Assembly: GCF_014654935.1 (NCBI RefSeq)
Contig: NZ_BNBF01000016.1
Location: 169,118-204,599, forward strand
Direction of reading: 5' to 3'
Length of the DNA stretch: 35,482 nt
From: Streptomyces capoamus
GTDB taxonomy: Bacteria; Actinomycetota; Actinomycetes; Streptomycetales; Streptomycetaceae
Shown: one piece after another, positions 6,877 through 13,328 of the stretch
Position numbering within the stretch: position 1 is the stretch's first letter
Layout: each line of letters begins with the position of its first letter
Program-made: the position numbers and the translations under genes
The notes under the pieces: model-generated
What the model was told of the DNA's origin: nothing
Databases searched by the model: none
The model's input: the letters and a program-made list of their open reading frames with translations, nothing else

Positions 6877-7437
6877 ATGGCCACCACCGTGCGTGACCCC
6901 GGAGCCGACACAGCGCCCGCCAGTCTGCAACTGCCCGGGCTCCTGCTGGGAGTGGGACTCGGGGGATTCCTCGACGGCATCCTGCTGCACCAGCTCCTGC
7001 AGTGGCACCACATGCTCAGCAGCACGAACCACGACCGCATCGGCGTCCGGTACTACGATCCCCACACCGTCTCCGGACTGGAGATGAACACCCTGTGGGA
7101 CGGCGTCTTCCACACGGTGTGCTGGCTCACCGTCCTCGGCGGACTCGCCGTCCTGTACGGCCGGGTGACCACCGGCCGGCGGCAGGTGTGGGCCTCGCGG
7201 GTGCTGTGGGGCTGGATCCTGGCCGGCTGGGGGCTGTTCAACCTGGTGGAGGGCCTGCTCGACCATCAGATCCTGGGCATCCACCACGTCCACGGCGGGC
7301 CGTACCAGGTGTGGTGGGACATCGCCTTCCTGGTCCTCGGCGCGCTGCTGGTGGCCGGCGGCGGGCTGCTGCGGCGCGGCGCACCGCCCTTCGACCCCGC
7401 CGCCCCGCGCACCGGCCGTGGGGCGGGCGCCGCCTGA
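6877..7437 (+). CDS. DUF2243 domain membrane protein
   Basis: A 186-residue membrane protein with four hydrophobic segments. The family signature is clear: GFLDGILLHQLLQWHHML near residues 30-48, then NTLWDGVFHTVCW and GWGLFNLVEGLLDHQILGIHHVH. The many conserved His residues in and beside the helices suggest metal or heme binding, but the family function is not established. A ribosome-binding site GAGGAG (6869-6874) precedes the ATG. The stop shares one base with the next ATG (TGATG), so it is coupled to the CtaG-like gene. DUF2243 beside a CtaG-like gene is a recurring actinobacterial pair and suggests a role in copper or heme handling for respiratory oxidases (inference). Confidence 0.9.
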   Translation: MATTVRDPGADTAPASLQLPGLLLGVGLGGFLDGILLHQLLQWHHMLSSTNHDRIGVRYYDPHTVSGLEMNTLWDGVFHTVCWLTVLGGLAVLYGRVTTGRRQVWASRVLWGWILAGWGLFNLVEGLLDHQILGIHHVHGGPYQVWWDIAFLVLGALLVAGGGLLRRGAPPFDPAAPRTGRGAGAA

Positions 7438-8240
7438 TGGACCACCACCACACCCCCCACCACGAGGGCGGCGGAGTGCTCGGGGTGCTGCTGCCGGCCC
7501 TGGCCCTGCTGCTGTGCGCGGGCGGCTACCTGCTGCTGGTGCGCCGGGCGCACCGCCGTGGCCGGGCCTGGAGCCCCTGGCGTACCGCCGGTTTCGGCGC
7601 CGGCCTGGCCCTGCTGGCGGTGGCGCTGCTGCCGCCGCTCGCGCCCTTCGCGCACCGCGACTTCCGCGGGCACATGACCCAGCACCTGCTCATCGGCATG
7701 TACGCCCCCCTCGGGCTGGTCCTCGGCGCCCCGGTCACCCTGCTGCTGCGCGCGCTGCGCGCACCGCACGCCCGCCGCGTCACCGCGTTCCTGCACAGCG
7801 GCCCGGCCCGGCTGCTCTCCCACCCGGTCCCGGCCCTGCTGCTGGCCACGGGCAGCCTCCCGGTCCTGTACTTCACCCCGCTCTACGACACCGTCCTGGC
7901 CCACCCGGCGGGACACTGGCTGCTGCACGCGCACTTCCTGCTCTCGGGGTGCCTGTTCGCGTACTCGGTGGCGGGGCCCGATCCCGCCCCGGCCCGCCCC
8001 GGGGCGCGCGCCCGGCTGGTCGTCCTGGGGTGCACGATCGCGGTGCACGCGGTCGTCGCGCAGCTGATGTACGGCGGTTTCTGGGTGCATGTGCACGCTC
8101 CCGTCCCCGAGGTCCGGGGCGGCGCGGAGATCATGTACTACGGCGGCGACATCGCCGAACTCCTGCTCGCGGCGGCCCTGGTCGCCACCTGGCGCCCGGA
8201 ACGGCCCGTGCTGCGCGAACCGGCGGTACGCGCCGTCTAG
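7437..8240 (+). CDS. Cytochrome c oxidase assembly protein, CtaG (caa3) type
   Basis: A 267-residue polytopic membrane protein with about six or seven helices. The N-terminus is His-rich (MDHHHTPHHEG), a plausible metal-binding tail. The family features are FAHRDFRGHMTQHLLIGMYAPLGLVLGAP, with conserved His residues, then LLHAHFLLSGCLFAYSVAGPDP, and MYYGGDIAELLLA near the end. Members of the caa3_CtaG family take part in assembly of the copper centres of cytochrome oxidase. The gene begins within the stop of the DUF2243 gene. The MarR operon starts 51 bases downstream and appears to have its own promoter. Confidence 0.9.
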   Translation: MDHHHTPHHEGGGVLGVLLPALALLLCAGGYLLLVRRAHRRGRAWSPWRTAGFGAGLALLAVALLPPLAPFAHRDFRGHMTQHLLIGMYAPLGLVLGAPVTLLLRALRAPHARRVTAFLHSGPARLLSHPVPALLLATGSLPVLYFTPLYDTVLAHPAGHWLLHAHFLLSGCLFAYSVAGPDPAPARPGARARLVVLGCTIAVHAVVAQLMYGGFWVHVHAPVPEVRGGAEIMYYGGDIAELLLAAALVATWRPERPVLREPAVRAV

Positions 8241-8252
8241 CGCCCCGAAAAC

Positions 8253-8277
8253 AGTAGCCATGGACATAGTAGCCATG
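8253..8277. promoter_or_regulatory. Direct-repeat operator candidate over the MarR promoter
   Basis: AGTAGCCATG occurs twice, at 8253-8262 and 8268-8277, with a 15-bp period. The copies cover the -35 and spacer region of the promoter whose -10 element begins at 8278. The stretch is relatively AT-rich for this genome. This placement fits autorepression by the downstream MarR protein. Confidence 0.5.
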
Positions 8278-8283
8278 TACCGT
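8278..8283 (+). promoter_or_regulatory. -10 element (TACCGT) for a leaderless MarR transcript
   Basis: TACCGT ends 7 bases before the ATG at 8291, and no ribosome-binding site is present. The two ATGs further upstream, at 8260 and 8275, are out of frame with the gene. Confidence 0.5.
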
Positions 8284-8290
8284 ATTTGGC

Positions 8291-8779
8291 ATGAACAAGG
8301 TGTCCGAAGGCGCCACGCCCGGTTTCCTGGTGTGGCGGTTGTCCATGAAGTGGCGGGTCGCCGTGGACCGTGCGGTGGCCCCGCTCGGACTCACCCACGC
8401 GCAGTACGTGGTGGTGGCGTCGCTGCACGGCCTGCACCGCTCGGGGGTGCGCCCCAGTCAGCGCCGCCTCGCCGACCACACCGGACTGGAGGCCCTCTAC
8501 GTCTCCAAGCTGGCCCGGGGCCTGGAGTCGGCCGGGCTGGTCGAGCGCACCCGTGACCCGGACGACCCGCGCGCGGTACAGCTCGCCCTCACCGAGCGGG
8601 GCCGTGCGACCACCCGCGAGGCGATCGACGTCGTCCAGGGGCTGCTGCGCCAGCTGCTGGCCCCGCTCGGCGGTGCCGGCGGCCCGCGCGCCCAGGAGTT
8701 CACCCGGGACCTGACGGCCCTGCTCGACGCACCACTCGACCCGTTCGGCAGCACCGATCACGAGACGGAGCAGTCATGA
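8291..8779 (+). CDS. MarR-family transcriptional regulator
   Basis: A 162-residue winged-helix protein. The recognition region is GVRPSQRRLADHTGLEALYVSKLARGLESAGLV (about residues 55-87), followed by the wing ERTRDPDDPRAVQLALTERG, whose D-x-R is a MarR hallmark. Dimerisation helices flank it. MarR proteins usually repress their own operon and release DNA on binding a ligand or on oxidation; there is no Cys, so thiol sensing by this protein is unlikely. The stop overlaps the next ATG by 4 bases, so it is translated together with the second MarR-like gene. Its promoter carries a direct repeat that may be its own operator. Confidence 0.93.
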   Translation: MNKVSEGATPGFLVWRLSMKWRVAVDRAVAPLGLTHAQYVVVASLHGLHRSGVRPSQRRLADHTGLEALYVSKLARGLESAGLVERTRDPDDPRAVQLALTERGRATTREAIDVVQGLLRQLLAPLGGAGGPRAQEFTRDLTALLDAPLDPFGSTDHETEQS

Positions 8780-9225
8780 CCACCACCGCGCCCCGCGCCG
8801 ACGGCCGCACCATAGCCCTCGCCCACTACGCCTCCCGCGCCGTGCTCGAACACGTCCTCGCCCCGCACGGCATCGACTACCTGCAGTCCATCGCCCTGCG
8901 CCTGGCGGCCGTGGCGGACGGACCGGTCGAGCGGGCCGGCCTGGCGGACGGCGTCGCCGGCGCGGTGAAGGCCGGCGAGGACGACGCCCGGCGCGCCGTC
9001 GAGGCCCTGGCCGCGGCGGGCCTGATCGCGCCGGAGGGGCCGTCGGGCGCGCGCATCACGGAGGCCGGCCGGGAGCTGTACGCCACGACCTCGGCCGAGG
9101 CCGCGGTGTTCTCCGCGCGGCTGTACGCGGGCATCCCCGAGGAGGACCGCGCGGTGGCCGGCCGGGTGCTCGCCCTGGTCACCGAGCGGGCCGACGCCGA
9201 ACTGGCGGCTCTCCGGCAGGGGTAG
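8776..9225 (+). CDS. Second MarR-like winged-helix protein
   Basis: A 149-residue protein with the MarR layout: an N-terminal helix pair (HYASRAVLEHVLAPHGIDYLQSIALRLAA), a helix-turn-helix around VKAGEDDARRAVEALAAAGLIAP, a short wing (GARITEAGRELYA) and a C-terminal helical region. The wing lacks the usual D-x-R and is shorter than in its neighbour, so its DNA contacts may differ. It starts inside the stop of the first MarR gene (ATGA). Two MarR paralogues in one operon could form a heterodimer or act on different operators; the palindrome at 9239-9258 just downstream is a candidate site. No Cys is present. Confidence 0.8.
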   Translation: MTTTAPRADGRTIALAHYASRAVLEHVLAPHGIDYLQSIALRLAAVADGPVERAGLADGVAGAVKAGEDDARRAVEALAAAGLIAPEGPSGARITEAGRELYATTSAEAAVFSARLYAGIPEEDRAVAGRVLALVTERADAELAALRQG

Positions 9226-9238
9226 CCACCCCCTCCAG

Positions 9239-9258
9239 GTAGTGGAATATTCAACAAC
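9239..9258. promoter_or_regulatory. AT-rich imperfect palindrome upstream of the TPR gene
   Basis: The 20-bp sequence is centred on AATATT (9246-9251), with GAATATTC perfect, and five of seven further outward positions also pair. Such an AT-rich block is conspicuous in this DNA. It lies between the second MarR gene and the TPR gene and has the size and symmetry of a MarR dimer site. Confidence 0.5.
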
Positions 9259-9310
9259 TGCGCCCCGTTGGGACCGTCGAAGGCGTCCAGGACGTCGAAG
9301 GAGGTCACGA

Positions 9311-9670
9311 GTGGAGACGCGAGTGGAGACCACGTACTACGACCGGGGCACCCCCGCCGAGCGCTGGGAGCGCGCGCGGCTGTTCTTCGACGCGAAGGAC
9401 TACGCCGGCGCGGCCCGGGTGCTGGCCCGGCTGGTCGAGGAGGTGCCGGAGCAGACCGGACCGCGGCTGCTGCTGGCCCGGGCCTACTACCACTCGGCCC
9501 AGCTGCGCCGCGCCGAGGCCGAGCTGCGCACCGTCGTGGAGCGCGACCCGGTGGAGCACTACGCCCGGCTGATGCTGGGCCGCACGCTCGAACGGCAGGC
9601 CCGGCACGAGGAGGCGGAGCGGCACCTGCGGATCGCCTCGGCGCTCGCGGGCGACTTCCCGCAGGAGTGA
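9311..9670 (+). CDS. Tetratricopeptide repeat protein
   Basis: A 119-residue soluble protein made almost entirely of TPR-like helix pairs: ERARLFFDAKDYAGAARVLARLVEEVP, then PRLLLARAYYHSAQLRRAEAELRTVVERDP, then YARLMLGRTLERQARHEEAERHLRIASAL, which is three repeats of the 34-residue type. It is a protein-protein interaction module with no catalytic motif. The GTG at 9311 is chosen because AAGGAGG (9298-9304) sits 6 bases upstream; an earlier in-frame start would have no such site. The AT-rich palindrome at 9239-9258 suggests regulation by one of the preceding MarR proteins. Transcription should end at the hairpin 9698-9728. Confidence 0.85.
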   Translation: METRVETTYYDRGTPAERWERARLFFDAKDYAGAARVLARLVEEVPEQTGPRLLLARAYYHSAQLRRAEAELRTVVERDPVEHYARLMLGRTLERQARHEEAERHLRIASALAGDFPQE

Positions 9671-9697
9671 ACCGCCGGCGCACCCGCCCGCCGGTCA

Positions 9698-9728
9698 GGG
9701 GCCCGGTTCCCGTCGGGGGCCGGGCCCC
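9698..9728. terminator. Stem-loop between convergent TPR and M56 genes
   Basis: GGGGCCCGG (9698-9706) and CCGGGCCCC (9720-9728) form a perfect 9-bp stem with a 13-base loop. It lies in the gap between the ends of two convergent genes and can terminate both. Confidence 0.6.
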
Positions 9729-9764
9729 GGCACGTCCCGTGACCGGACCGCCCTCCCCGCGGGA

Positions 9765-10694
9765 TCACAGGGGGGTCGCCGCGTGCAGGACCAGGAACAG
9801 GGTGACGGCGGAGTTCGCCGACGACATGGCGGACACCAGTGCCCCGGCGGCCGCCGCCCAGGCCGCCAGGCCGACCGAGGTGAACGCCGGTGGCCAGGTA
9901 CGGACCGCCGGCGCGGGGGCCAGCAGCGCGGCCACCCGGCGCGGCACGGGACCGGTGGCCGCGAGCGCGGCCAGGGTCGGCGCCGGGCCGCCCGGGGACA
10001 GCAGGGCCGCCTTGCCGATGGCGCGGGCGACCGCGCGCCGGTCGCCCACCACGCGGGCCGCCTCCTCGTCCGCCCACCGCTCGGCCGTGTAGACGACGGC
10101 GGTGCGCAGCGGACGCAGGAACGGGTTGGCGCGGGCCGCCAGGTGCGCGGCGAGCAGGTACCGGTGGTGACGGGCGCTCAGGTGGGCGCGCTCATGGGCG
10201 AACAGGGCGCGCCGCTCGACGGGCGCGAGCCCGGCCAGCAGAGCCGTGGTGACGACGATCCGGCCCCGCCCGCCGGGCAGGGCGTACGCGTACGGCGTGC
10301 TGTCCGGCAGGACCGCCACCGTGGGACCCGGCACCCCGGCCAGCGCCCGGCGGGCCCGGCGGACGACCCGGCGGTGCCGCCCGAGGGTGCGGGCGCAGGC
10401 GGCGGTCACCAGGGCGAGCGCGGGGATGGCGGCCCGGCCGGCCACCTCGTCGTGCGGGACGGCGGCCCGCACCTGCGGGTCGGACCAGCCGTCCGGCAGG
10501 GGATTGCCGGGGAGCTGGGCGGTGCCGACCACCATGAGCAGGGCCAGGCACAGGGTGCTGCAGCCGGCCATGACGACGGCGACCGCGGTCAGCAGCCGGG
10601 CGGCGGTGCGCGGGTGCAGCCGGGTCTCGGCGAGCCGGGCGACCGGCCAGGCGGACAGCGGCAGCACCAGCGGCAGGAAGACGAAGACCCCCAT
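9765..10694 (-). CDS. M56-family membrane metalloprotease
   Basis: A 309-residue membrane protein. Two hydrophobic segments occur in the first 60 residues and one near 90-105; the catalytic motif HERAH is at about 167-171, and ERWADEEAA (about 205-213) carries the third zinc ligand. A final hydrophobic region lies near the C-terminus. This matches the BlaR1/MecR1-like M56 peptidase domain, but no extracellular beta-lactam sensor domain follows, so it would not sense penicillins directly. The ATG follows the BlaI-type repressor gene with a 6-base gap, so the two form the standard repressor/protease pair. The protease probably relieves repression by cleaving the repressor (family knowledge plus context). 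Confidence 0.9.
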   Translation of the reverse strand: MGVFVFLPLVLPLSAWPVARLAETRLHPRTAARLLTAVAVVMAGCSTLCLALLMVVGTAQLPGNPLPDGWSDPQVRAAVPHDEVAGRAAIPALALVTAACARTLGRHRRVVRRARRALAGVPGPTVAVLPDSTPYAYALPGGRGRIVVTTALLAGLAPVERRALFAHERAHLSARHHRYLLAAHLAARANPFLRPLRTAVVYTAERWADEEAARVVGDRRAVARAIGKAALLSPGGPAPTLAALAATGPVPRRVAALLAPAPAVRTWPPAFTSVGLAAWAAAAGALVSAMSSANSAVTLFLVLHAATPL

Positions 10695-10700
10695 GTGCGG

Positions 10701-11099
10701 TCAGCCCTCCGTACCGCCGGCGTCCGGGTCCGGGATGTCGAGCAGGGCCCGCAGCACCTGCTCGTCGCCGGGCGGCAGGGCGGTGACGAAGCTGGCCAGG
10801 ACCGCCTCGCGGTCCCGTTCGCCGTCCAGCAGGCGGCGCATGCGCAGGGCGGCCAGCCGGGCCACGTCGGCCGTCGGCGTCCACACGAAGGACCGGCCGT
10901 GCCGTTCGCGGGTCACGACGTCCTTGGCGAGCAGCCGGGTCAGGATGGTGACGACGGTCGTGTGGGCGAGGTCGCCGCCGAGGCGCTGCCGCACCCAGGC
11001 AGCGGTGACCGGCCCGTCCGCCTCGCGCAGCGCGCCGAGGACCTGGCCCTCGAGTTCGCCCTGGCCGCGCCGCCGGGCGCGCTCGCCCTCCCGCGCCAT
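10701..11099 (-). CDS. BlaI/MecI/CopY-family repressor
   Basis: A 132-residue winged-helix repressor. The DNA-binding core is ELEGQVLGALREADGPVTAAWVRQRLGGDLAHTTVVTILTRLLAKDVV, followed by the wing RERHGRSFVWTP, all characteristic of the Penicillinase_R family; the C-terminal helices form the dimer. No Cys is present. The next gene, 6 bases on, is the M56 protease. The PepSY-TM gene ends only 42 bases upstream on the same strand, so the three may be one transcription unit. I did not find the TACA/TGTA type of BlaI operator in the short gap. Targets of this repressor are unknown. Confidence 0.93.
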   Translation of the reverse strand: MAREGERARRRGQGELEGQVLGALREADGPVTAAWVRQRLGGDLAHTTVVTILTRLLAKDVVTRERHGRSFVWTPTADVARLAALRMRRLLDGERDREAVLASFVTALPPGDEQVLRALLDIPDPDAGGTEG

Positions 11100-11141
11100 C
11101 GTCGTGCGTCCCCTCTCTCGGCGTCGGCGTGCCGCCCCACG

Positions 11142-12542
11142 CTACTTCACCCCGCCGGCACGGCCGTGGGCGCGGCGCCCGCGCCGGTACGCGATCTCGC
11201 CGAGGACGATGTCGGCGGTGAGGAAGCCGGCCAGCGGGATGCCGAGCAGCGGCACGAACCAGCCGAGCACGGCGACGGCCGCGAGCGCCGGGACGAGCAG
11301 GTACGGCGGCACCTCGGCCCAGGCGCCGCGCGGGACGGGCCGGCCGAAGGCGGAACCCCGGCCGCGCTGCCACCACATGCGGTAGCCCCACAGGATGAGA
11401 AGGATCAGGGCGAGCGCGAGCAGGGCGAGGGCGATCTGGTTGGCGAGCCCGAACAGGACGCCGGTGTGCAGGTCGATGCCCCAGCGGGTGAGCTTGGCGA
11501 GCAGCGGGTAGTCGGCGAACCGCAGCTCGTCGGTGACCTGCCCGGTGGCCGGGTCGACGGCGACGGAGTCCTGCTTCGTGGGCCACGCGCGCCGGACCTG
11601 CCGGACGACCCAGGCGCTGTCCGCGCCGGCCGGCGGCACGATCTCCACCGGGTCGGCCAGCCCCTTCGCGCGGGCCGCCGCCAGCACCCTGTCCAGGCCC
11701 ACGCCGTGCCCGGCCGTGCCGCCGGTGCCGGCCGCCGTGCCGTGGCCCGCGTGCTCGCCGACGGCCACGGCCGCCGAGACGGACGGGGTGGCCTGGCCCA
11801 GGGAGGTGCGCAGTTCGTCGATGTTCGCGCCGGCGTACGCCGACCAGGTCAGGCCGGTGGCGGACAGGAACACGAACCCGGCGGCGGTCCAGACTCCGAC
11901 CGTGCCGTGCAGGCCGAGGGTGCGGCGCCGGCCGCTGGTGCCGCGGACCCGGCGCAGGGCGCGGCGCCGGGAGAACCACAGCACCAGGCCGCCGCCCGCG
12001 ACCACCCACAGCCAGCTGGCGGCCAGTTCGCTGTAGAGCCGGCCGGTCTCGCCCAGGTGGAGGTCGCGGTGGAGTTCGTCGATCCAGGTGCGCAGCGGCA
12101 GCGCTCCGGTCGAGCCGTACTGCTCCAGGGCGCCGCGGACCTTCCCGGTGTACGGGTCCACGAACACGGCGAGGGTGTGCCCGGGGTCGACTCCCTCGAC
12201 ACCGGAGAGCAGCACGCGGGTGGTGGCGCCGGCTTCGGGCGCGGGGCGCACGGCGGTGACGGTGCCCTCGGGACGGGCCTCGCGGGCGGCGGCGACCTGG
12301 GCGGAGAGCGGCAGCTCCCGCTCCCCCACCGGGACGGTCAGCTCGTGGTCGTACACGAGCCGCTCGGCCTGGAAGGAGCCCGCGTACAGCAGGCCGGTGA
12401 CGGCGGCGACCAGCAGGAAGGGGGCGATGAGCACGCCGGCGTAGAAGTGCAGGCGCAGCACGAGGGGGCGCAGGGGTGCCCAGCGGCCGCGGGCGGCGGG
12501 GCGGGACGCCTCGGCGGGGACGGCCGGGGGTGCGGTGGTCAT
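11142..12542 (-). CDS. PepSY-associated transmembrane (PepSY_TM) protein
   Basis: A 466-residue membrane protein of the PepSY-TM family. Helix 1 (LRLHFYAGVLIAPFLLVAAVTGLLY, about residues 28-52) begins with the diagnostic H-x-Y/W-x-G motif. PepSY domains follow (PLSAQVAAAREARPEG to DPYTGKVRG), then DELHRDLHLGETGRLYSELAASWLWVVAGGGLVLW, a third helix (HGTVGVWTAAGFVFLSATGLTW), a second PepSY-like region (SVAVDPATGQVTDEL), a fourth helix beginning DLHTGVLFGLANQIALALLAL, and two more near the end. Conserved His at helix ends suggests heme or metal binding; members are linked to iron and flavin reduction. GGAGAAG lies just before the ATG at 12542. It is divergent from peptide deformylase and probably co-transcribed with the BlaI/M56 pair. 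Confidence 0.9.
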   Translation of the reverse strand: MTTAPPAVPAEASRPAARGRWAPLRPLVLRLHFYAGVLIAPFLLVAAVTGLLYAGSFQAERLVYDHELTVPVGERELPLSAQVAAAREARPEGTVTAVRPAPEAGATTRVLLSGVEGVDPGHTLAVFVDPYTGKVRGALEQYGSTGALPLRTWIDELHRDLHLGETGRLYSELAASWLWVVAGGGLVLWFSRRRALRRVRGTSGRRRTLGLHGTVGVWTAAGFVFLSATGLTWSAYAGANIDELRTSLGQATPSVSAAVAVGEHAGHGTAAGTGGTAGHGVGLDRVLAAARAKGLADPVEIVPPAGADSAWVVRQVRRAWPTKQDSVAVDPATGQVTDELRFADYPLLAKLTRWGIDLHTGVLFGLANQIALALLALALILLILWGYRMWWQRGRGSAFGRPVPRGAWAEVPPYLLVPALAAVAVLGWFVPLLGIPLAGFLTADIVLGEIAYRRGRRAHGRAGGVK

Positions 12543-12675
12543 CGGCGGGCTTCTCCGGGGACGGGGGGCGAAAGCGGTGGTGCTCCAGTGGTCGGACGGC
12601 GAAGCGGCCGAGTTCCCGGTGGTGCGGGTGACCTGTGCCACACGAACCGGGGGGCGGGCGTGGCATCCTGACGCG

Positions 12676-13320
12676 ATGGCACCTCCCCGTGATTGCGCGC
12701 CCCTCGCCGAGCGCGTCGAGGAACTCCTGGCCGCCGGCGGCCCCTTGCCCATCGTCGCGGCCGGACAGCCGGTGCTGCGGCGCGGCACCGTACCGTACGA
12801 CGGTCAGCTCGGGCCGGCGCTGCTGGCCCGGTTCGTCGAGGCCCTGCGCGTCACCATGCACGCGGCCCCCGGCGTGGGCCTGGCCGCGCCGCAGGTCGGC
12901 GTACCGCTGCGGATCGCGGTCCTGGAGGACCCGGCGCCGGTGCCGGAGGAGGTCGCGGCGGCCCGGGGCCGTGTGCCGCAGCCGTTCCGGGTGCTGGTCA
13001 ACCCGGTGTACGAGCCGGCCGGCGGCGCACGCGCCGCGTTCTTCGAGGGGTGCCTGAGCGTGCCGGGCTGGCAGGCGGTGGTGGCCCGGCACGCCGAGGT
13101 CAGGCTGCGCGCCGAGGACGAGCACGGCCGGCCGCTGGACGAGGTGTTCACCGGCTGGCCGGCCCGCATCGTCCAGCACGAGACGGACCACCTGGACGGC
13201 ACCCTGTACCTGGACCGCGCGGAGTTGCGCTCGCTGCCCACGAACGAGGCGGTCGCGGCGCTGTGGAACGAGCCGGCGCCCCGGCGGGCCGCCGAGGCGC
13301 TCGGCTTCGAACTGCCCTGA
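12676..13320 (+). CDS. def: Peptide deformylase
   Basis: A 214-residue metallohydrolase that removes the N-formyl group from new proteins. All three motifs are intact: GVGLAAPQ (about 66-73), EGCLS (124-128, Cys as metal ligand) and HETDH (168-172, two His ligands and the catalytic Glu). There is an N-terminal extension of about 25 residues compared with compact deformylases, and an Ala/Pro/Glu-rich insertion near 84-102. Actinomycetes often have several deformylase genes, so this need not be the essential housekeeping copy. The ATG at 12676 is preferred over in-frame starts upstream, which run through the divergent promoter region. CATCCT at 12664-12669 followed by 6 bases might make the mRNA leaderless. 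Its stop is only 8 bases from the convergent flavoprotein gene. Confidence 0.95.
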   Translation: MAPPRDCAPLAERVEELLAAGGPLPIVAAGQPVLRRGTVPYDGQLGPALLARFVEALRVTMHAAPGVGLAAPQVGVPLRIAVLEDPAPVPEEVAAARGRVPQPFRVLVNPVYEPAGGARAAFFEGCLSVPGWQAVVARHAEVRLRAEDEHGRPLDEVFTGWPARIVQHETDHLDGTLYLDRAELRSLPTNEAVAALWNEPAPRRAAEALGFELP

Positions 13321-13328
13321 GGGGCGGG

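Noticed and set aside
4329-7040. 903-codon open frame on the minus strand
   Set aside because: It runs antisense to the GT-C-like gene and out of frame with the chaplin; no domain is recognisable and composition is that of a shadow frame.
9765-11099. Beta-lactam resistance regulators BlaR1/BlaI
   Set aside because: The protease lacks a penicillin-sensing domain and no beta-lactamase gene is present; only the family names apply.
9783-12671. 962-codon plus-strand frame over the M56/BlaI/PepSY region
   Set aside because: It is antisense to three genes with clear motifs and its product is Gly/Gln/Arg-rich without domains.
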